Shown here: positions 12,401 through 24,800 of the stretch, in pieces
Layout of the letters: each line of letters starts with the position of its first letter
Position numbering within the stretch: the first letter of the stretch is position 1
Translations under genes and position numbers: made by a program
Assembly: GCA_022410635.1 (NCBI GenBank)
Contig: JAJVDF010000163.1
Location: 110,406 to 174,405, forward strand
Length of the DNA: 64,000 nucleotides
DNA from: Tretioscincus oriximinensis
Taxonomy: Eukaryota > Chordata > Lepidosauria > Squamata > Gymnophthalmidae
Reading direction: 5' to 3'
The notes under the pieces: model-generated
What the model saw: the letters and a program-made list of their open reading frames with translations, nothing else
The model's database searches: none
Told to the model about the DNA's origin: nothing

Positions 12401-15400
12401 GGTCTGGAGCACCTACCTCATGAAGTGAGGCTGCAACGTCTGGGCCTCTTCAGCCTNGAAAGGNGACGTTTGAGAGGTGATCTGATTGAAGTGTCCAAAA
12501 TCATGCATGGGATGGACAGGGTGAATAGAGAAAAAATGTTTTCTCTATCACACAACACAAGGACTAGAGGACCTTCCTTAAAACTGATGGGTAGAAAAGT
12601 GAGAACAGACAAAAGAAAGTATTTTTTCACCCAGAGGGTCATCGGCCTGTGGAATTTACTTCCTGAAGAGGTTGTGGTAGCTAACAGCTTGGATAGCTTC
12701 AAGACAGGNCTAGACAGGTTTNTGGGCACCAAAGGTATAAATGGATACTAGGATGGATGTCTGGATGCTGCCTCTGGGATGGAGCAACAGGTAATGTTCC
12801 TGAAATACCATTTGCTTTCCTCTGTTCAGACTGCCCAGGTGCATCTGGTGGGCCTCTGCATGAGACAGAAGGCTGGACTAGGTGAGCTCCGGCCCGATCA
12901 AGCATGGCTCTTCTTATGTTCTTATGGATCCAATTGTGTGATCTTGGGCCAATCAAGGTTCTTTAGCATTCTCTCAGCCCTGCCTACTTCACAGGGGGTC
13001 TGTTGTGCAGAAAGCACCAAAAGCTATGTGAACCACCCTTTGTGAAAGGGCTGCAATAATAATACCGGAGTTTATAGCTTTTCTATTTATTTTATTTATT
13101 CGTGTATTTATACCTGTGCCCTTAGAGCAAGGGTGGAGAAAGTCCAGCCCATGGGCCAGTAGTGTCCCACAAAGCCCTTTGATCCAGCTCACGGCACTGA
13201 TATGCCTGGAGCCCCCCATCCAAGGCCAATATTTCTGAAATGTTAGCTGGGTGGAGGCTGCTTGACTTGGCCAGCTTAGGATGGGATTCTCCACACCATC
13301 GTAGCCGCAAGTGTAGAGTCCTGGGGCTCACCACCCTCATCCACATGTGCTTCCCCTATGCGGAAGACCCAGCTGGTGGTAGCAGCCTTGCCCTTGCCTC
13401 CCTGGGACAAAGATGCCATATCTCTTCTCTGATCTGTTTCTGGGTTTGTTTGGTTTTACCAGAAATGATCCTTGTGTTTTTGGTAGACATTTGATCTTGA
13501 CTCTTTTGTCCCTCTATGCTTCCCTTCCAGGTGCAAGTAGGAAGTACACCTCAGGACCAAAGAATCGTGGGATACATTTCCTGCACCCACTTGCAAGCCC
13601 TGGCAGGTACAGTCAATGACCTTTTTGATAGATTTGCTGCTGGAGGAGAATAAACATGGCTGGCCAGCTGCTGGGCGCCATTTTATACGGCAAATTTCTT
13701 AAAACAGTTTCAGACAAGCTCAGATTGTGGATTAATGGGATATTAGGTGTTTATGCATTGATTACTACACCAACATCTCAGGATGGATGGAGCTGCCTGT
13801 GCACTAAGGTCTCAGGAAGAAGCCTTCTGGTAGTTCCTTCCCTTGCAGAGATACAAGGGTTGGGGGCACCTAGGAGGGGCTTCTCTGTGGGGNCCCCACA
13901 CTCTGGAACAGCCTCCTTCTAGACGCCTGCCACGTGCTTCAGTATATGGTTTTCAGCGCCTGATAAAAACATATGTCTTCACCCAGGCTCTTTACTCAAT
14001 ACTGTAACTCCCTCTGCATTCTGTCCTTCCAGGGAGGGGGAGAAGGAAAGAGGGAAGGAAGCAGGGAGGGATATAATTCATTTAAATGATTATCTCCCTG
14101 TCTAGGATAACATAGTGTAAGCTACTACAAAATCATACCACCAGCAGGATGCTGCGAAAGTGATTTATTATTATTATTTGTTTGGTAAATTGGTTCAAAA
14201 GAACATAAGAAGAGCCACACTGAATCAGGCCAGAGTCCACCTAGTCCAGCCTTCTGTCCCCCACAGAGGCCCACCAGATGCCCCTGGGCAGCCTGAACAG
14301 AGGAAAGCAAAATATGCTCCTGTTCATGACTCCCTGCAAATGGTATTTCGGGAGTCCTGCCTGTTGCTCCATCCCGGAGGCAGCGTCCAGACATCCTTCC
14401 TAGGACCCATTGATACCCTTGCTGTCCATGAACCTGTCTAGTCCTGTCTGGAAGCTATCCAAGCTTTTAGCTCCCACTACCTCTTCAGGAAGTAAATTCC
14501 ACAGGCCAATGACCCTCTGGCTGAAAAAATACTTTCCTTTGTCTGTCCTCACTTTTCTGCCCATCAGTTTCAAGGAGGACCCTCTGGTCCTTGTGTTGTG
14601 CAATAGAAAAAAACATTTTTCTCTATTCAGCCTGCCCATCCCATGCATCAGGAGTGGGGAATCTGAGGCCCAGGGGCTAAATCCAGCCTGTGGAACCATA
14701 TGGTCAATTCTGTGGCGTACTTACCAATGATCCATTTGGTCCTTCACCTAGAGTTCTTCCCCTTGAATGTTAAGCCTGTGCCATCTAAATAATGTTTCTC
14801 CACTTTGTTAAAACATGGCCAGCATGAAATAAAAAATGAGGCTGGGAGAGGGAAGGCAGAGAGAAGGGGAGGGCTGGAGGATATTGAAAACCTTGCAGTT
14901 TTGTGGCCCTGGTTATGGGAGAGGATGTGGCCTGGATGGGTGGGGGTGCGGCCTTGGTGGGCCAGGGGTGCGTCCTGGCGTGAGGAGGGGATATGGCCCT
15001 CAAGTGATATTCTGCCACTGGCAGAAAAAATATCTCCCCCCCCCCCCCAATATCCCCTGTGCTACTTCTTGATAGAGACAATATTTCTTTACAAAATCTG
15101 AATCCCCTTCCCACATTTGTTCCCTTCTTCAATTGCCTCTGAGAATATACTGTGGTGAACACATTGACTTTATAACCTGACCCATCTTCGTAGTATAAGA
15201 TCACAGTTTTCCTCCCCATACTGTATAAAATTTAATCCATTTATTCCATTTGTGGGAAGTACCATTCTGAAAGGGGCCGAAGTTGAATACCATTGGTTGA
15301 AGGACCCAGAGCCATAGTATAAAAGGGCTGCATTTCACCAGCCAAGTTGCTTTGGTTCAGATTAAGTTGTTAGCCTCTAAGCTGAATAATAATTCACTGA

Positions 15401-17250
15401 GGTTGTGTTAAAATCCAACATCATCTGTTCAATCCTATATCGCTGTCCTCTTTCACGCATCCATGTGTTGCAGTCGCCCTGGACAAGGATGGTGTCTACG
15501 ATTTCAGCCCAGCTCATTTGTCTCATGAAGAATTTATCTTCTTGCACTATTTCCTCCTCTAATTTTAACAGCTAATATCACCATTTCCTTTGTCAAGATA
15601 ATGGGATACGCAACTACCAATTCAATTTCCTCTCTAATTTTATCCCCCAAATCCTGAACTTTAACAAAACCGCAGTGATTTATTATTCAGCTTGAAGGCT
15701 AACAACTTCATCTGAACGTATAAGAGGCAAGATGGTGAGAGAGGTTAAGAGCTCAGGGCTTCAAAAGAGAAATCAAGTTTGAGGCCACGGAGAGGGATAA
15801 GCACACTCCAGTGGCCTCAGCTTCAGCCAACCTAGCTGTTTGAAAGCAAAGAAATCTGCGAGTGAAATAATGGGTACCAACACAGCATGGTGGGGAAGAT
15901 AGAGGTAAGTTTTGGAGCAAAATGTGCCCTTGTAAGCTTCTCTGAGTCCCTTCAGTTGAGAAAGGTGGAATATAAAAATCAGATTCTCTACCTCCTCCTC
16001 CTCCTCCTTTCTCCTCCCTCCTCCTCCTCCAGAACAGCTTGGCTGGCCAAAATGCAGCCCTTTTATAGTGTAGCCCCAAACCCTTCAACCAATGGTTATT
16101 TAGCTTTTACTCCTTCCAGAATGTTTCAAACCTTTGAATATTTGGTGTTTCTATCAAGCAAATAAACAACCAACGGTCATAACTGTCAACAGGTTTAACC
16201 TTTCAGTCAGTCAATCAATCAATCAGTATTTATTACGGTNGTAAACCAGTACAAAAGGGCACTGCCCTACATTAAAAATGTACAGATTTGCCACCTCTTA
16301 AAACATAAAAAGGTGTTTCATCGGCAATATAAAAACTTTTGTTTGGGTTAAAATAGTGATAGTTGTCGCAACACCCATAGTCTGTACGCCCTTGTCAGTG
16401 GCAGTGTCTGCTTCCTATGTTGGCATGTCTGTTCACATTGAGTTCATCATCTCTCTGCGTGTTTTAATCGCTACAGCGCTGAATCTAGCGACGTTTGATG
16501 TTATTTCGGGTTTGTCATCGTTCAGCAACAGTGAGATATAAAATTTACCCGTGCCGCCTGGATGACCTTTTAAAATTGGTGTGATAAATTTTCCCCTTGT
16601 GTCTCTATAGAACTGGCAGCACAGAAGTATATGCTCGGTCGTTTCAATATCGCCTGAGCCACATGGGCACAGTCTCTCAGCTAGGGGGGTCTTTTGGTAT
16701 TTTCCTTCAATAACTGCTGATGGGAGGGCTTGGCAGCNGGTTAGAGTAAAAGCCCTACGTTGGCTTGGCACTTCTAGGTTGGTTAAATATGTCATAGGTG
16801 TTACCATATACTTTCTGGAATCACTAGCGATAAAAAAAGGGGCTCTGGCCAGATCTTGCTGACGTTCCATGTCAAAAATTCTTTGTTTAATAGCTGCCTT
16901 TGCCTGTTCGTAGCCCACATTTAAAAGATGTTCGGGTAGAAAACCTAGGGTTGAAACTTTATTTATTATTTGTTTTTTCCAGGTTGATTGAAATTCATCT
17001 CTCATAGTTAGTGGGACCAAACCGAGTGGAGTTTGTAGAATTCTGAGCCAGTAATTAAGAGTACTTATCCATATCCTGGCTTCCATACTTATATAGCCGG
17101 TCTCCAATCTTAGCATGGCGTTGGAGACACATTTTGGATATTTGGTGTTTCTATCAAGCAAATAAACAACCAACGGTCATAACTGTCAACAGGTTTAACC
17201 TTTCTCGTCCCTGTCAGTCACTTTTTGTCTAGCATGGGGTCTCAAAGCAC

Positions 17251-17282
<32 letters not shown>

Positions 17283-20050
17283 ACACTTTCAGCATTTTTA
17301 ACCACCCTATTTTAAATCTTTTCATGATGCCTCCACTGTGATACAAGTAAATAAAATAAACGTGTGGCAAATAAGCTGTTATGATGCTACCAACCCCTCC
17401 TTTAAGGCATTTTGCGCACGGTTTGTGAGCCACAAATCACGGTTGGGTTTGTGTGGAAAATCTATCAAGCGGAGTCTCTTCTTGGCCAAATGAGGGAATG
17501 CAGAAAGCATCCCAGGCACTGTTTCTTTACACAGCATAAAACTGTGTTCTCTCTTCCACTCCAGCTAATGACTGAGGTACCAAATATTATTTCAGCCTTA
17601 ATCTCAAGATAAATATTGTGACATTCAGGAACATTTTGAGGCCNGGCTGTAAATTTTAAGATTTGAAGGTATCGTTTCTGGTTTTGCTTCCACAAGGGAT
17701 AAGGAGGAGAAACCTGTCCGTACAGAGCCTTATTATGGGTAACATCTCCGGACAGAGCTTGGCCATCCACATGCCAGTATAGACTATGGCAGGCCCTGTG
17801 TTTAAAGTGGTTTTACACACATGGAGCGATATAAGAACATAAGAAGAGCCATCCTGGATCAGGCCACAGCCCATCAAGTCCAGCATTCTGTGTCACACAG
17901 AGGCCCNCCAGATGCNCCTGGGCAGCCCAAACAGAGGAAAGCAAAATCTGCCCCTGTTCATGACTCCCTGCAAATGGTATTTCAGGAGTCCTGCCTGTGG
18001 CTCCATCCCGGAGGCAACATCCAGACATCCATCCTAGTATCCATTTATACCTTTGGTGTCCATAAACCTGTCTAGTCCTGTCTTGAAGCTATCCAAGCTG
18101 TTAGCTACCACTACCTCTTCAGGAAGCAAATTCCACAGGCCGATGACCCTCTGGGTGAAAAAATACTTTCCTTTGTCTGTTCTCACTTTTCTACCCAACA
18201 GTTTTAAGGATATGCATGGAGTCAGCACCTTTCGTGTAAGGGCTCTGGCCAAGACTGTTAGGAACCCTTTCTCTTCTCTTTCTCACACTTTAAATAACGA
18301 AAGAAGAAAGAAAAAAACCGCTTCTACTCAGAGCGTTTATACTGTCCATCCCCTTAGAAGCAATTTTGCCACCGCTGTGCTAGGTCCCAAAGAAGAAGGA
18401 AGGGGGGAGGGGGGTGAATCAAGTTTTTATACCCTGCTATTTTCAAGAGCAGCTTGCAGGGTTAATTTTCACCTGAAGCCATAAATCTTATTCTATCATC
18501 ACCATCAGGTTATTGATGGTACTCATTTATTAAATTGAAATGCAGATTACAAGTTTGCATTTCTTTTGAATAGCCAATGGTATAAACAGCTGCTAAGTTG
18601 GATGATAGTGCCTTCGAGATGGCAAAATTCCTGAAATGCCATTTACAGAGCGTCGAGAACAGTTGAAGATTTTGCCTTCTTCTGTTCTAGACTGCCCAGG
18701 TGNAATTGGTGGGCNTCTGGGTGAGACTGAATGCTGGACTAGATGGGCTCCAGCCCAATTCAGCATGGCTCCTCTGAGGTTCTTATGTCCGACACAGGGC
18801 CTCAAAACCCGATCTCCCAGCTGAAAGACCGGCCATTTGTGCCTACATCCTCATGTAAATTTGCCTTACGTTCTCATGTAAATTGAACGAGCCACTCGAT
18901 TTAAGCACTGTTGCCGTGGATTTTACAGTGGATTTTACAGATAATATTGTGCAGAATACAGAATGGGCACCTCCATTTTTCCGCACGTGAGAGGAGGGAG
19001 GAGGAGAGAACCGAGAGTTCTGTTGTATGATTGGAGGGAAGAGGAGCCAATCATGATGCTCCTCTTCCCTCTAGTCATACTTGCTGCAGCAACACAGGCT
19101 GAGAGGTACATGGGGACAGAGGTGCGATTGGGTTAATCTGCATTTAAAATAAATTCCATATCTGGACGGGGCCAAAATTGCTACTTTATTTTTCTCCATA
19201 TTTCTACCTTGATCAGTTGTAAGGTTGCATCCATGTAGGGTTGCCGTACTTGAATATGAATCTGTATGCGCTTGTGTCTAAAAACAGGGAGGTGACATTA
19301 TTACAAGCATTCTTGATTGCAACCGTGGTATTTTCCTTTTGAGAAGATAATATTTGTCACTCCCTCGAACCTTCGCAAGCATCACATTTCTAGTCTTAGT
19401 GTTGCCATAGTGCTAAGAACAAGGGATATCTTTATGCCCACTGGAGACAATTAGCAAATTCTTGACACCCTGCGCAGATGGTCTGTTTGTCTTATCTGTC
19501 CAATGAACTTTTCATAAGAACAAAATATGCTTTTCATGGCACATCGTATTGCCAAAAAGAAAAGAAAGTATTTTACTATTTTCAAACATTCGCAGCGTTT
19601 GTCTCCAGTGTGTCTGGTCATAAAATTACACCACCTTCCTGAAATGATAATATCTCATCTGCCAGTGATGAATTCCTGAAATATTATCACTTACTCCAAG
19701 TTTTACTTGTTAGGGGGGGGGAAATGTTGTTTTTTCCTTTTTTTTCTTCCTTTCCTTCCTTCTTTATTTTTTGGTGGGTATGTCGGTTTTATTTGATTTG
19801 AGAAAGAGACAAATCACAATTAAAGTCAGTCCCAAATTCAACATAACTTATTTAACAGAACTTATTTTGCTTATGCTCTTGTGAAACTTGAGTCAACATT
19901 TGCAACTATTTGCAAGCATTTCCTGACTTTGTTCTCGCCAATTTGTTGTTTCTTAGTAGCATCAAATTGTTTAACATAGATAGATCAATAGATAGACAGA
20001 CAGGCAGACAGACAGACAGACAGACAGACAGGCAGGCAGGCAGGCAGGCA

Positions 20051-20083
<33 letters not shown>

Positions 20084-21817
20084 NNNNNNNNNNNNNNNNN
20101 NNNNNNNNNNNNNNNNNNNNNNNNNNNNNNNNNNNNNNNNNNNNNNNNNNNNNNNNNNNNNNNNNNNNNNNNNNNNNNNNNNNNNNNNNNNNNNNNNNNN
20201 NNNNNNNNNNNNNNNNNNNNNNNNNNNNNNNNNNNNNNNNNNNNNNNNNNNNNNNNNNNNNNNNNNNNNNNNNNNNNNNNNNNNNNNNNNNNNNNNNNNN
20301 NNNNNNNNNNNNNNNNNNNNNNNNNNNNNNNNNNNNNNNNNNNNNNNNNNNNNNNNNNNNNNNNNNNNNNNNNNNNNNNNNNNNNNNNNNNNNNNNNNNN
20401 NNNNNNNNNNNNNNNNNNNNNNNNNNNNNNNNNNNNNNNNNNNNNNNNNNNNNNNNNNNNNNNNNNNNNNNNNNNNNNNNNNNNNNNNNNNNNNNNNNNN
20501 NNNNNNNNNNNNNNNNNNNNNNNNNNNNNNNNNNNNNNNNNNNNNNNNNNNNNNNNNNNNNNNGGGTGGATGTAACTAGAGGGATAGAGGGAGGGATGGA
20601 CAGACAGATGGAGGGATGGACAAGTAGGAAGGCGGATGAACAGACAGATAGACAGACAGATAGATAAGACAGACTTTAGAAACTAACATAGGGTTGCCAT
20701 ACGTCCCGGGAAGACAGGACAGTCCCGGTTTGGGGGACTAAAATATAGTCCCCTCCGGGTTTTAAGACAAAATCACGGCTTTTTACATTCCCTGATGCAG
20801 CAAGGCGAAGGAGCCGTCAGAGCTGACGGCTGCAACATGAGCAGCGCTTTCTGGGGTCCTGGAAGGAACCTCGGCGCTTGCCGTAGCTGATCCAATGCTG
20901 GAGGTGGGGTTTTGCGCACCTGCTTGTAAAGCGCACCAGCAAAGGAAAAACGCCTGGGCTTGTGACAGGAGAACAGACCTTCTGTCCTCCTGTCACAAGC
21001 CCAGGCATTTTTCCTCCGTTGGAGGCGAGTTGGTGCGCTAGCAGGCGCGCGAAACCCCGCCTCCAGCACTGGAGCAGCTGCACACACATGCGCGCGCACA
21101 CGGACGTTTGCGGTGAGGCAAGCAGAAGAGAGGTTCTGCCTGTCTCACTACAAGCTTCCGTATGTGCATGTGCGCACGCGCCCGTGTACGTGTACGTGTG
21201 TGCGCGCGCATGCCCACACCCCCGTCCCGGTTTTGGGCTGCCAAAATATGGCAGCCCTAAGCTAACAAGAAGGAAGTTGGTGGCTTGAGCTTCCGTAGGG
21301 AAGTCTACTTCTTCAAATATTCACATGCTTCTAAGTGATCACATGCTTTCCTTTTTCTTTTTTTACTTCTAAAAAGGAAAAGAGAATTGTAAGGAAAGGA
21401 GGGTTGACATGGTTACGGACTGTGACCGGGCTCCCTTGTTTGGATTTTGCATTTTCCTCCTCAGCAGGCACCCAGGCAAGAGCCAGGCTTTTTTTAATGC
21501 TTCCGGTTTCCTTTAATGATTTATCAGGAAATCCAGAGCTGTTCATGAAAACCTGAACAAAGAAGGTGCCTCTTCTCTCACTACAGATTTTAATGGATTG
21601 CCCCTTGGCCATGGTATTTTGTCTCCACGTTTAGATACCTGTTACCTGCCACGGTAGAGAGCAAGAAAGGAAGTAGGTGGAAAGGAACGAAGTGGTGGAA
21701 AGGAACGGAGTGGGGCCCCTTGGGACAGATAAACAAAGAGAGTCCCTCCCGCCAGATTTCCTTACCTTGTTTTTAAGCTCTTCGGTGCTGCACAGTTGGG
21801 TCTCTGACGTAATTCTG

Positions 21818-21857
<40 letters not shown>

Positions 21858-24800
21858 TACTTATACCCCGCCCTATACCCGAAGGTCTCAGGGCGGCAAA
21901 AACAGTAAAACATCACTACAAAAATTAAAAAAGGATAAGACAATATTAAAAGTAGGGATAGAGGTGGCATTTCTTCAGCCAAAGGCCAGGCAAAAGAGGT
22001 GCGTCTTCAAGGACCTTATAAAAGAATACAATGATGATGATAGACGCACCTCGAGGGGGAGACTGTTCCAAAGACAAGGGGCAACCACTGAGAAGGCCCT
22101 ACTCCGGGTTCCCACTCCACTGGCTGTTGAAAGGGGTGGTACAACCAGGAGGGCCTCCCCTGCAGATCTTAAGGCACGGGCAGGTTGGTATGGGAGAAGG
22201 CCTTCCTTTAGATATTTGGGGCCCAAGTTATTTAGGGCCTTGTAAGTTAAAGTCAAAACCTTGAATTGGGCTCGGTAGCGAATGGGCAGCCAGTGCAGCT
22301 CTTTCAAGACCGGTGTGATGTGTGTCTGGCCAGCTGTCCCGGTCAGCAGTCTAGCGGCTGCATTCTGCACCAGCTGTAGCTTCCGAACCGTTTTCAAGGG
22401 CAGCCCCAGATAGAGTGCATTACAGTAGTCCAGTCTGGAAGTTACCAGACCATGGATTACTGCTTACAGAAGGGAGGGCCTAGGCTTACCTGGGGCCCCA
22501 GTGTATTCCCCAGTTGCCCTATGGGTAGTTATGTCCCTGGCTGGGAGCGAGATCTGCGTTCCCCCGTATCCCATGCTGCTCCATCAGAATCTCTGCCCTT
22601 GCTTCCAGCAGGATCACACAATGTATTTCTACCTTGATCGGAGCGAGATGAGGACGGATCCTGCACACGGGTTAAGTCTTTTTCAGTGGCCGTCTCTCAA
22701 TAAACACCATTTTTCCTGGAATAAATAATTGCTGGGATATTCAGGCATTGTTCCGGAGAACCTCCATCCTCTCACGGCCAACTCCTGTCTTCTCCCGAGC
22801 ATATGCATGAGCACAAATGAGGCGTGAGAGGTTAAAACAAGCGAGAACGCACCATTCTCTGACTGCCCTGCCTTTAGATCAGGGAGCGATATTACGGAAC
22901 TGGGGGACTGTTCATAAAATATACAGGTTTGGTGTGCACAGACATTCTGGAATCTAACTTCATAGCGGTTTTTAACTTGTCGTGTGCACACATCCTTTGT
23001 CTCCCTATCTAGCAGGCTCCCTTTCTAGATACTCTGGACCCAGACCAACATGGCTATTTCTTTGCCTTTTTATGTATGAAATCACGCAAAGTTTCCTTCA
23101 TCCCCATGTGTTATCCCAATTTTCCCACGAAACCTTGCCGACTTAAAATTTTCAGGTTGCTCATGACAGGATGTTTCCTCTGGAAGTCACTCAAAATTAT
23201 GGCCAGAACCCCTGTGATGCAGTTCACACAATGCCATTGTAGCACCTAGGACAGATTTATTTATTTATTTACATTCCATTACCACCCCATACCCAAAGGT
23301 CTCAGTGCAATTAACAATAAAAACCAAATGAAAACACCAATATCTGAAAGTAGGGAAGGATTTTTCAGCCCAAGGTCAGATTAATGAGATGTGTCTTCAA
23401 GCATTTTCTGAATGCAGAGAAAGATACATAACATAAGAACCTAAGAAGAGCCATCCTGGATCAGGCCACAGCCCATCAAATCCAGCATGCCGTGTCACAC
23501 AGAGGCCCACCAGATGCACCTGGGCAGTCCGAACAGAGGAAAGCAAAATATGCTGCTCCTGTTCGTGACTCCCTGCAAATGGTATTTCAAGAGTCCTGCC
23601 TGTTGCTCCATCCCAGAGGCAACATCCAGACATCCATCCTAGTATCCATTTATACCCTTGGTGTCCATAAACCTGTCTAGTCCTGTCTTGAAACTATCCA
23701 AGCAGTTAGCTACCACTACCTCTTCAGGAAGTAAATTCCACAGGCCGATGACCCTCTGGGTGAAAAAGTACTTTCCTTTGTCTGTTCTCACTGTTCTACC
23801 CAACAGTTTTAAGGAGGGTCCCCTGGTCCTTGTGTTGTGTGATAGAGAAAACATTTTTTCTCTATTCACCCTATCCATCCCGTGCATGATTTTGTACACT
23901 TCAATCAGATCACCTCTTAAACGTCGCCTTTCAAGGCTGAAGAGGCCCAGACGTTGCAGCCTTGCTTCTTAAGGGAGGTGCTCCAGACCCTTGATCATTT
24001 TTGTTGCCCTTTTCTGCACCTTCTCCAGTTCCAAAATATCCTCTTGAGATGTGGTGACCAGAATTGAACACAGTATTCCAAATGTGGCCTCACTACAGAT
24101 TTATAAAGAGGCAAAACAACATTTGCTGACTTGTTTTCGATTCCTTTCCTAATTATCCCCAACATGGAATTTGCCTTTTTCGCTGCTGCTGCACACTGGG
24201 TTGACAGTCACAGAAAGCTTGGTTCCCATCAGGTGGTAGGAGTATTTTGGGTTCTTTGTCCCAATGTGCATGACCTTGCACTTGCTTAAGTTGAAGTGCG
24301 TTTAGCACTTTGATGCCCACTCACCCAATTTCAATAAATCACTCTGGAGTGCCTTACAATCATTTTCAGTTTTCACTACCCTGAACTGTGTACCTCAAGG
24401 GGGAAACTGTTCTGTAGTCTGGGGTAGGGCTGCCATACGTCCCGGAAAGCAAGGACTGTTTCAGATTTGGGGACAAGAATATTGTACCGTCCGGGTTTAT
24501 TAAAATTAAGTGAAAGTCCCGGATTTTTACATTCCCCGATGCATAAGGCAAAGGGGAATTGCAGGACGGGGCTGGCAGCAGCAGAAGCAGGTTGGCTGCG
24601 TGCTCCAAAATGCTTCCTGGGTCCTGGAAAGCCCCCTGGCGTGTGCCGTAGCTGCTCCTCTGCAGGAGGGGGGTTTCGTGCCTGCTATAAAAGGCCGCGT
24701 GCCCCTCGCCTCCTCTGCTGAGCATAACGAAACCAAGTGGGGGCTAAGACTGTGTATGTTCTTCTTTTATTTATTTATTTAATCACAGTTTGTGTTTTGT

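Noticed and set aside
16433..17173. Minus-strand frame of about 246 codons as a host gene
   Set aside because: It resembles the C-terminal zinc-knuckle region of non-LTR retrotransposons and is flanked by a direct repeat; a truncated mobile element explains it better.
19910..20575. 221-codon frame across the N gap
   Set aside because: Most of it is undetermined sequence within a microsatellite.
20773..21288. Overlapping frames of about 100 codons on both strands
   Set aside because: They lie wholly inside the palindromic hAT-like element, where symmetric composition yields mirrored open frames.
21975..22397. 140-codon minus-strand frame
   Set aside because: It is the C-terminus of an L2 LINE ORF2, annotated as a mobile element rather than a host gene.
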